A stretch of DNA of 28,184 nt from Stagonosporopsis chrysanthemi (Eukaryota > Ascomycota > Dothideomycetes > Pleosporales > Didymellaceae): assembly GCA_022560025.1 (NCBI GenBank), contig JAFISE010000293.1:1-28184 (forward strand), read 5' to 3'. The notes beneath the pieces are model-generated. The model was given only the letters and a program-made list of their open reading frames with translations, was not told where the DNA came from and searched no databases. The number at the start of each line of letters is the position of its first letter. Position 1 is the first letter of the stretch. The translations under genes were made by a program, and so were the position numbers. This document shows positions 18,540-26,345 of the stretch, piece by piece.

Positions 18540-19870
18540 AGCTATAGACTCTATAGAAGACGTCTAACAGCTCTATATTAAGTAAGAAGACAAGCCTTAG
18601 CTACCTGCTTTTACTAGTAGTTTGTACATTCTAGATTGCTTTAAACTAGAAGAATAGAATAGTCTTGTTAACGTAATTATTACAGCTACTTATTACATTG
18701 CTAAAGCTAATTGTAATAGGGCTTTGCAACTTAAGAGGCTGAGATTTGCTTCGTCCTTAATTAGAGCAGCTAAGGTAGATCTAAGAAAGGCTACTCTACT
18801 AATTTAATATTCTCTTTTAAGAGCTAGCTTAGCAATTCTACCTACATAATCTAGTAGAGAACTAGAGCTTTACTTTGCAATAAAGAAGAAGTAGCTATTA
18901 GTAAAGCTTATAATACTAACTGTGTAGGAAAATATTAGCTTCTTAAAAAACTAAAGACAGTAGCAACTTATATAGCTAGTACTACTAAACAAAAGACTAA
19001 GATCTAGTAACAAGTTAAGAAAGATCTTAACTAGACCTGCTACAATGTCTACAAGAGCAGTTAGTTATTACATCCTATTATTATATCTTTATTCTAACTA
19101 AACATAGTAGAATAGCTTAAAGATAAGATTAGTACTGCTTATAAAAAACAAGATACTATTAATTATAAGATTAATATACGTAACTATTAAATATCTATTT
19201 CTAAGGTTAATACTGCTATTAAGAAGAAAGAGAAGTTAAGTACTAGCTAGGCAGCTAAACGCCTGTTTAGTGCTAGTAGTGCCCTTAAAATTATCTTCTA
19301 AAAAGAGTATTAGAAGGGTCTTAAGAAGCTAAAAGCTAATACCTTTAACTCTAATACTAAGAAAGAAGAGTAAGTTAAGTTTTGTAACAAGCTTTTGCTA
19401 AAGAGTCTACCTGTATGCCTAGATAATAAGTAGAAGTAAGTTATTACATCTAATTATTATATACATTTACTAATAGTACTAGGCAGTGTAAGCCTAATAA
19501 TTACTTAGCTAATCTAAGCAATAGCAGCTTTCTTCTAACTGCAGACAACCTATATATTATAGGTAATAATAGTAATAAGTGTAGAGAAGAACTTAAAGAT
19601 AATAGTGTTTAGCTAGAGGTTTACTTTGCAGCTATGCTAAATAAGTATAAGACAGATAAGCAGTATTAGTAAGCTCTTATAAAAGAAGAGAAAACTAATT
19701 TTAAAGGTTTTAGCAATTTAGAAGACTTAGCTAGCAATAAAGAAGATAAGAGTAATAATAATAATAATAATAATAATAAGTAGATATAATCTGTCTAGTG
19801 TGCTAGCTCCTTTGTAGATTATTACAACTAATTAAAATAGCTTAGACTTTAACAATTTCTTCTAAAGTTT
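18540..19870 (+). pseudogene. Decayed ORF of unknown function with acidic/Asn-rich C-terminus
   Basis: Two adjoining plus-strand frames are readable through TAA/TAG. The first (about 18,540-18,900) includes YYIAKANCNRALQLKRLRF and IRAAKVDLRKATLL. The second (about 18,850-19,800) includes ALLCNKEEVAISKAYNTNC, LKDKISTAYKKQD, AAKRLFSASSALKIIF, LEVYFAAMLNKYKTDKQY and FKGFSNLEDLASNKEDKSN, followed by eight Asn codons in all. The change of frame implies an indel or a lost intron. The protein would be about 400 residues, Lys-rich, with an acidic end: the Asn run is most simply a mutated Asp run (GAT to AAT). I recognise no domain. It lies upstream of, and in the same direction as, the hAT transposase, so it could be a second protein of that element or a separate one. 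Confidence 0.45.
19753..19779 (+). repeat. (TAA)n microsatellite
   Basis: Nine uninterrupted TAA units lie inside the decayed ORF, where they are read as Asn (AAT). A run of GAT codons converted by TpG-to-TpA mutation would give exactly this. Confidence 0.9.
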
Positions 19871-20229
19871 AACTTACTTAACTTGTTATAGAAATAATAT
19901 CTATAGATTGTTAAAGTAAAGATGCTAGAAATAATAGACGCTTTAGCAATACTCTCTAAATTTGTTAATATTGTTTTTATTTTCTACTAAAATATTATAT
20001 TGTAATAAATTATTATATTTAATTATTACAGCTATACTCTTACTTCTAGCTAGTAACAGAGCTAATAGAGTATCTAGTATACTATAAGATCTTAAGGGCC
20101 TTAAAATAATTGCACCCTAGACTATAAAAGGTAAAACCTAGCAATTAATCTACTTACTAAAGTAACTACAGCGCAGTCTCTAGAAAAGTATAGAAAGTAA
20201 GGCAATACTAATTGCATAGGACAAATAGT

Positions 20230-22640
20230 AGAGTACTATAGCTTAGGCTAGAGATCTTGTTATATTATATCTGTAATAGAGTTCTGCCTCTTGTACTAGA
20301 TATATCTAGACTTAATTTAGAGAGGCTGCCTATACTCTTACTAGCTATCTATATCTATATTGCCTTAACTATAAGCATATATTACAACACCTAATAGTAA
20401 AAAGTATTAGAACTAAGTTTATACTAAATTACTTAAAGTCTTAAATCTGTTTGTAAATTAGAACGCCTTTATATAGCTAGCTATCTACTACGCTACAACA
20501 ATAACAATCTTAGCAGGCTACTATTCTATTTCTAGTATTCTTAACACTTGCTTTTAAAAAGGAAATTATATAACTTATTATTAACAATAATTAAATATTC
20601 TAAACAGTTAAGTAGCTATTATTTTAATAGTTAATACGCTTTCTTTAGCTTAACACTGTGTTAACTAGCTGTTATAAATTTAGCATGTTATTTAAGTATT
20701 AATTTAAAGACGCTAAGGCAGCACAGCTCTAAGACCTTAGTAAACATACAAAGCTATCTATTGCACTTAACACCTAGACTTCTAATAACTACCTAAGCTT
20801 CTTAGCAATAAAAAGATACTATATTAACAACAAGTAGAAGCTTTAAGAAGTACTACTAGATTTTATCTCTATACAAAGAAGGTATACTAGAACGTCTATA
20901 GCTAAGGAAGTTATACAAGTCTTCTAAAGTACAAGTACTATAAAAAGGTTGCTTAGTATTACATATAATAATATAAGTAATAATAGTACTTTATTATAGT
21001 TAGTTAAAGCTCTTCTAGCTAAAGAAAGTAATATATAGAGCTCTAGAGAAAATACTATCTCTTGCTTTGCACACATAATAAATCTTGTTATTTAAGATAT
21101 TATATTCTATCTAAAGCTGTTTGCTTCTCTAGAAATAGAATAAGAAGAAATACTATAATTACACTACGTTTAAAGTATTTAAACAGATATATTAGTACTT
21201 AATTCTTAATATAAGGTAAACTTTCTTTTATTATAGATAATTATTATATACTTATAAAGACACAGCTGCAGGCTGTTATTATTGTAATTAATCTATTGCC
21301 TTAATAATTTAAGAGGTTTTTAGTAACCTAGTAGAACCTAATAGTAAGCAAACGCCTATTAGTTATTTAGAATATAAAAATAAAGTACAATTCTATATAT
21401 AATATATATAAACGTACAGTTAAGCTTTAGCTATATATTAACAAATAGCTTAAGCAAGAAATCTAGCTAAAAGGTACAAGTTTTAGAGCTAATTAAGATA
21501 CTGCTAAGGCAAATTTTAAAGACTTTAAGAAACTCTACCTTAGAGTATTTAAATAGTACTATCTCTAGGCAATTATACAAATGCTAAAGAACTTTAAAGT
21601 AGCAACAAGCTATCTATATAAGAACTACAAGCCTTATATTCTATATATCTAGCTTATATATAGATACCTTTTTAATTTCTTAGAAGATATAACTAGCAAG
21701 CTTAGAGAAGACACTAACAGCATTAATAGTAATAAGTAGCTAGACGTTGTTTAGGCTGCAGCAGATAAAGGTTGTGTAAAGTTGTTAAAATACTACACAA
21801 AAACAAGTAGAGATTAGAGTTTTTTTTTTAATTATATAATAATTCTAGACCTTATATAAAAGCTAACTACTTATAAAGTACTGTTATTATAGTTTGTTAT
21901 TATAGCTATATACTAACAAGATCTAGTATAAAGTGTAAAAGGTTTATTATAAGTATACTTACTATTAAGAATTTCTAGACTATCTAGACTACTATAATAG
22001 TACTAAGACTAGGAGTAATAGCCTAGTCTCTAACACTATCCTAAGGCAATTATTAGAAGGTAAATAGTTTTGTAAGCTAGCTACGCTAATTTAATTACAG
22101 TTAGCAAGCTTTTCTATATATAGTTAAAGTTTAACTCTTAATATAGATAAGAATATAGGCCTAACTAGATTTAAAAGAAAGTCTTATCTAAGTACACCCT
22201 GTGTTCTATTAGGCAACAGCTTTAATATCTTAGAGTAGTAGAAGTTAAACAAAGCTTTTTATCCTTATCTTATACAAGTTATAAAAGATATTCTAGTAGT
22301 ACTTATCTTATAAGTAGGAGTAGAGCAAGTATTTAATACTACTAGAGATGTGCTTAGAGATTAAAGGCACAGACTTTCTACCTAAGCTGTCTAGAAGATT
22401 ATAATTCTAAAGGATTTAATATTCTTAGAGGCTATAGTAGAAGATAACACTCTACTCTGTAATAAGGTAGATAATCTTCTTAAGTTGCCTGCCTGCGTTA
22501 GGCTAGTAGGTAAGATTAGAATTAATATTAAGAGCAAAATAGATAAAGATATTAAAGAAGTTAGCCTATCTACTCTCTTATAAAAGAAACAGTAGCTATA
22601 GAAAAGAGTAAAGCCTATGCAATTTAGAAAGTAGCTGTTA
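20230..22640 (+). pseudogene. hAT-superfamily transposase, decayed
   Basis: This was a cut-and-paste transposase of the hAT (hobo/Ac/Tam3) superfamily. From about 20,703 one frame reads DLSKHTKLSIALNT, a stop where Trp is expected, then TSNNYLSFLAIK: the first conserved block, with the catalytic Asp replaced by Asn. It is followed by VLLDFISIQ, ITYNNISNNSTLL (also Asn for Asp) and the hallmark CFAHIINLVI-stop-DII. The C-terminal dimerisation block at about 22,280-22,400 reads VGVEQVFNTTRDVLRD, then RHRLS after a stop. The upstream part (20,230-20,700) should hold the BED finger but I cannot read it. Terminal inverted repeats and an 8-bp target duplication were not found, so the element ends are unknown. 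The frame shifts at least once near 20,690. Confidence 0.85.
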
Positions 22641-22989
22641 TTAATAACTGTAATAACTAGTTATTTAAAATATAGAAAATCTAAACTAAAATTACTAAAC
22701 TTAATAATAAAATTATATAACTATTCTAAATTAAGAAATATAGTTAAGCTACTATACTATAATTATATTAGCGTAGATATAACCTTGCTAGGTACCTTAA
22801 ACCTAACTTTAACTTAGGTCTATACAACCTAACTCTTACCTCTATTTACACTAGAAGTACTCCTATCTAACCTTTACCTCTAGCCTGTGCAACCTTTACT
22901 CTACTACTACTCCTAGGTCTGTGCAACTCTAACTCTACTTCTACTTACTGCTAGGTACTCTATACTTTTTTGCTAGCTTAAACTATACT
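22641..22989. other. hAT 3' flank, pyrimidine-rich
   Basis: No gene is supported here. The plus strand is rich in C/T, with imperfect repeats at 22,815-22,952. It probably belongs to the hAT 3' end or to DNA between the hAT and the Gypsy-1 fragment. Confidence 0.4.
22815..22952 (+). repeat. Imperfect repeats (TAGGTCTGTGCAAC-type)
   Basis: Three related units begin at about 22,815 (TAGGTCTATACAACC), 22,881 (TAGCCTGTGCAACC) and 22,914 (TAGGTCTGTGCAACT). Each is followed by a pyrimidine-rich ACTCTAC-like tail. The first unit shows the TG-to-TA changes expected from RIP. They could be subterminal repeats of the hAT element. Confidence 0.55.
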
Positions 22990-23055
22990 ATATTATAACT
23001 TCTCTAACTTAGATAAGAAATTAAAAAAAACTCTTCTCTACTATATATATAGTAA

Positions 23056-23560
23056 TTAGGCTAGACCTTTACTAATATTGCTTATCTTATCTTTAGCATT
23101 ACCTAAAGAAGTATCTAAATTAGCTAATGCCTTTTTAGGTACTAACTTCTTTAGGCCTTTGCTCTTAGTACTCTGCTATAGAGCCTTAACTACTAAAGCC
23201 TGCAGAGATACTACTGCCTGCTTTAGCTCTGCTACTTTATTGTATAGAGACCTTACCTGTGTAGTAAGTGCCCCTATTACTTCTACTAAGGCTTAATTAG
23301 TAATAGGCTAGACGTAGTACTAATAGAGTAATATATTAGCAGCTAACACTTCTTTAAGCTATATAGTTGCTACCTGTACTATACTTGCTAAGGTATAGGC
23401 TAACTAACAGAGGTTATCTTAAGCAGTCTTACAAACAGCCTGCATAGCTACTACTTCTAGCTTTTTTAACTCTCTACTTTCTTCTGCTATAGCTTTTTCT
23501 TATATAATAAGGTTGCTATAAGAAGTATTATACTTAGCTTTAATATAAATTAGCACCTAT
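23056..23560 (-). pseudogene. Antisense ORF, second copy, better preserved
   Basis: This frame is the counterpart of 14,575-15,095 with fewer stops. It reads VLIYIKAKYNTSYSNLII, then ESRELKKLEVVAMQAVCKT, LAYTLASIVQVATI, LKEVLAANILLY and VEVIGALTTQVRSLYNKV, followed by AELKQAVVSLQALVVKAL, a stop, and KGLKKLVPKKALANLDTSL. All internal stops are TAG/TAA at positions that fit Gln or Trp. Leu/Val/Ala spacing in ALTTQVRSLYNKVAELKQ suggests a coiled coil. About 165 residues are visible, of unknown function. The plus strand also has a 72-codon open stretch at 23,078-23,296 but that is its shadow. Conservation of this frame in two independently mutated copies is the main support. Confidence 0.55.
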
Positions 23561-23574
23561 ACAAGTTAGTAAAG

Positions 23575-24200
23575 GTAAATATAAAGGTAAGAATAGTAAT
23601 TAAACTAGATAACACTTCTTATTCTAAACTATATAATAAGTATATTTTAAAAACAATACTTTATTAATAGTATATACTACTATACTTTTTTATATAAAGG
23701 CCTAGATTAAATAAAAGTAGATAACTTAATAAGCTACTGTAAGAGAACTAAAAGAGACAGCTATTAGTATATAGACTTAGAAACAAGCCTAGTAATAGTT
23801 AGTAGTAATTAGATAGAGTTAGTTAAGGTACTTGTAGCAAGAATTAGTGTCTGTTAAAGAATAAAAACAAGCTAAGTATACGTTGTTTACTTAAGAAGCA
23901 CGCTGTAAGCAATTTAACCTAATTAGAAAGTAGATTAAATATATTTCTATAGTTACTACAGCTTTAGTAAAAGCTACCCTATTATAGCACAGATATTACA
24001 ACTGCTATTAGCCTAGTAACAATCTAATTTACTTAGTTATTATTACTAGAAAGCTTACCTAGAATAGATAATTATAAGGTAGCTAGCAAAGGTTATATAG
24101 CAAAACCTAAATAGAAGTTAGCAATAGTAAAAGAAGATAAGAGCCTTAGAACAGATAAGAGTTAGATATATTGTATACTTTCTTAAAGTTTAAACCTTTA
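23575..24200 (+). pseudogene. Downstream sense ORF, second copy
   Basis: This frame corresponds to 15,105-15,720 and reads FKNNTLLIVYTTILFYIKA, ATVRELKETAISI, then LVVIR, QELVSVKE and NLIRK, separated by TAG/TAA at Gln-like positions. It lies immediately before the polypurine tract and LTR. Product unknown, and the strand assignment is probable only. Confidence 0.45.
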
Positions 24201-24270
24201 TAATATAAGAATTTCTTTTCTTCACTACTTTGCAAGATTAGAGACAATCTGCCTATAAAGAAAAAGGTAA

Positions 24271-24549
24271 TATAAGAACAAGCTTAGTTCTTAAAAGCTT
24301 ACCTTATACTACCTAATAACTACCTAACTTAGATCTATCTTCTAACTACTCTTTAGTACAGTCTTCTCTAAGCTTCTAGGTATAAGAAGAGAAGCCTCTA
24401 TAGAGTTTAGATAGATAGTTTTAAAGTATTCTTTTGTACAAGACCTATAGGAATAGAGATCTAGCTCTACAGTTTATTCTAGTGCTTCTATACACTTTGT
24501 AGCAGATACCTATGCTTTTTAGACTTTTTTAGCATCTTAGGTTAATACA
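24271..24549 (+). repeat. Gypsy-1-family LTR (third copy)
   Basis: This 279-bp LTR starts TATAAGAACAAGC and ends AATACA, matching 2676-2953 and 15,790-16,067. It is preceded by the purine tract at 24,257-24,267. Confidence 0.9.
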
Positions 24550-24744
24550 AGTAAGCTAAGTATAGTATTACCTTATAATAGTTATCTAGTGTGTTAATAG
24601 CTTAGTGTGCTTTAGAGCACTTTATAAATAGCTATAGTATATTACTAGGAGAGATTTACGTTTTATTTAAGAGCTTAAAGCGCAAGCTATATTTAAGCTT
24701 CTTAAGACGCAGTAATAATAAGTTATTGTTAAGATATTAGTATA
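24550..24744. other. Spacer between Gypsy-1 fragment and Copia R
   Basis: These 195 bp hold no ORF or repeat that I can recognise; there is only a short hairpin (GTGCTTTAGAGCAC near 24,608). The last five bases before Copia R are GTATA. Confidence 0.5.
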
Positions 24745-24988
24745 TGTTACAAGCTTAGCTAGTTAGCTTAAGCTTAATTAGATAGCTTACCTATAAGGTG
24801 CTTGTTCGTTTAGCTTACTACTAAGAAGCTCTAAGCTTCTTGCTTAAGTACTTACGTGCGTAGCTTAGCTACAAACACGTAACTACTAAATATTTCCTTT
24901 GTATATAATAATATCTTGTCTAATCTATAGTAAAGGTACTAATTAATTAATTTAATTACTAGAGTAGAGTCCTACAAGCTTAATAACA
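24745..24988 (+). repeat. Copia R 5' LTR
   Basis: This 244-bp LTR has TGTTAC and AATAACA termini and is the reverse counterpart of 17,366-17,609. It keeps one CpG (in TTCGTTT near 24,809) that is mutated in Copia L. Confidence 0.93.
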
Positions 24989-25006
24989 GTTATAAGCCTA
25001 GCTTCC
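24989..25006 (+). other. Copia R primer-binding site (probable)
   Basis: GTTATAAGCCTAGCTTCC directly follows the LTR. It resembles the internal initiator tRNA-Met primer complement of copia elements after C-to-T/G-to-A change. No tRNA sequence was available to test this. Confidence 0.45.
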
Positions 25007-25229
25007 TAAGCATAGTAGATCTCTCTGCGCACCTAGCGTTAAGCTTGTTAGACACTACTCTAACACTCTAATCAAATTTTCACACTATTTATCTTGTACT
25101 ACTAGGCTACCTACAAAATACGTTATAAACAAGCTTGCGCTCTATAGCAGCACTGCGCTAAGGGCTAATAGAGCTTGTTAGCTTAAGACTAGAAGCAACT
25201 AGCCTAGTTAGTACATCTAACTAACCTAG

Positions 25230-26345
25230 AACGCGCAGCTTAGAGACGTGTAAGAGCTTGTTAACCTAGATAGTCCTACAGCACCTAGTATCTATAAAGG
25301 CGCTCCTTGTCTACTAGGAGAGAGCTCTACAACAGCTTATCCTACTAACTTTAACAGCACAGATTAAGCTACTCCCTTAGTAGAGACAGGCTCTACCTAA
25401 ACAACGCGTAGTTAAGCAACTGCCTAGGCCTAGTTAAGCCCTAAGCAATACGCTTAGGAGCTTACTAAATATAAAATCAAAGTAAGCAAGTAGGCATTAA
25501 AGGCAGAGCGCCTACAAAAGCTATAGAACTAGGTTAATATAACAGTTAAGCTAGCAATTATGTTAGCTATAACAGTGCAGCTTGTTAATAAGGGCAAAAC
25601 CTCCTTCTAAGCTCTTATTATAGAGTTAAAGAAGGAGTTTAAGCTAACAAGCAGCAGCCTGCTTACCTAGCTGCGCGTAGAGTACTGTGCACACCTTAGA
25701 GCAGCTTGTTAGGGACAAGTAGCTCTCTAAGAATAGTTCTAAAAATAGAACCTACTCTACTTCTAAGCTAAGTTATATAAGCTCTTAGAAGTAAGTAAGG
25801 AGCTTGCTACTTAGGACTTTCTAGAAGCAATTACCTATAAGATTGCACTAGAATAGGGTTGTACAATGCACTAAAGGATTATCTAGGATAGTGTTCTAGG
25901 GCTCCCTATACTTACACTCAACTAGGTAGCTAAGGTGTTTAGTGTGTTGATGCACGAGCATATAATAAGGGCAGAAAAAGATAACCCTAGTGTTTTTGCT
26001 ACCTTTAGGAGCTGCTTAGATAGTGCTCTAGCGCTTAGAGCGCCTTAGGGCGGCCTAAGCAGCTTAGAAGAGCACTAGGGCTATTCCTGCCCATGCAAGT
26101 CTCAAGGCTATAAGCACAAGTAGAAACCTACTGAGTGTTAGACTCTTAAGGCAGCCCTGGGTGAGAAGAGTAATTAGAGAATGACAGAAAAGCGCCGCTC
26201 AGATATTATCTAGAAGCTCAACTTGAACGAGTTTAAAAATCTCAAGCAAGCTATTAAGCGACTTGGCTGGGGCGCCAAAGCTCTACCAGCTCCAGCGCCA
26301 ATTGTCGCCAGCACTACAAAGACAGTAGAGTTTCCTGGTAATATC
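25230..26345 (+). pseudogene. Copia R gag, decayed
   Basis: The frame runs from about 25,230 in phase with pol, so gag and pol form a single polyprotein as in copia. Readable parts include LDSPTAPSIYKGAPCLLGES, ELTKYKIKVSK, IELKKEFKLTSSSLLT and, beyond 25.9 kb, VAKVFSVLMHEHIIRAEKDN and SVFATFRSCLDSALALRAP. Near 26,075-26,130 is a Cys-rich knuckle: CPCKSQGYKHK, a stop, then KPTEC (C-x-C-x6-H-x6-C, a variant of CCHC). It forms the virus-like particle capsid and binds RNA. The stops are nearly all TAG/TAA at Gln or Trp positions. No reliable start codon: an ATG could have been lost to ATA. The N-terminal boundary is approximate. Confidence 0.8.

Larger units (their letters stand above)
22990..24549 (+). 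mobile_element. Orphan 3' end of a second Gypsy-1-family element
   Basis: About 1.56 kb match 14,500-16,067 collinearly: the antisense ORF, the downstream sense ORF, the polypurine tract and the LTR. No pol or 5' LTR belonging to it lies to the left; instead there is hAT-related sequence. The similarity starts very close to the pol stop of Gypsy-1, so this is either a truncated retrotransposon or a deletion joint. The five bases after the LTR are AGTAA, with no partner found. Confidence 0.85.
24745..26286. repeat. Right arm of 1,542-bp copia inverted repeat
   Basis: Partner of 16,068-17,609. Less mutated, so differences between the arms show the direction of RIP change. Confidence 0.9.

Noticed and set aside
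23078..23296. A 72-codon ATG-started open frame on the plus strand
   Set aside because: It is the shadow of the minus-strand antisense ORF. The minus frame is conserved in the second copy and has stops at Gln-like codons, as expected for a mutated true frame.
24600..24625. Small hairpin GTGCTTTAGAGCAC as a terminator
   Set aside because: It has a five-base stem in TA-rich DNA, with no associated gene. Chance is a sufficient explanation.
100..24700. Mitochondrial DNA or an AT-rich plasmid as the source
   Set aside because: The composition is skewed specifically to TA with loss of YCR sites, and the content is nuclear-type LTR and hAT elements with RIP stops. No mitochondrial gene is visible.
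100..24700. An intact host gene hidden in the block
   Set aside because: Apart from the unidentified decayed ORF at 18.5-19.9 kb, all readable frames belong to transposable elements. No frame is free of stops over a usual gene length.
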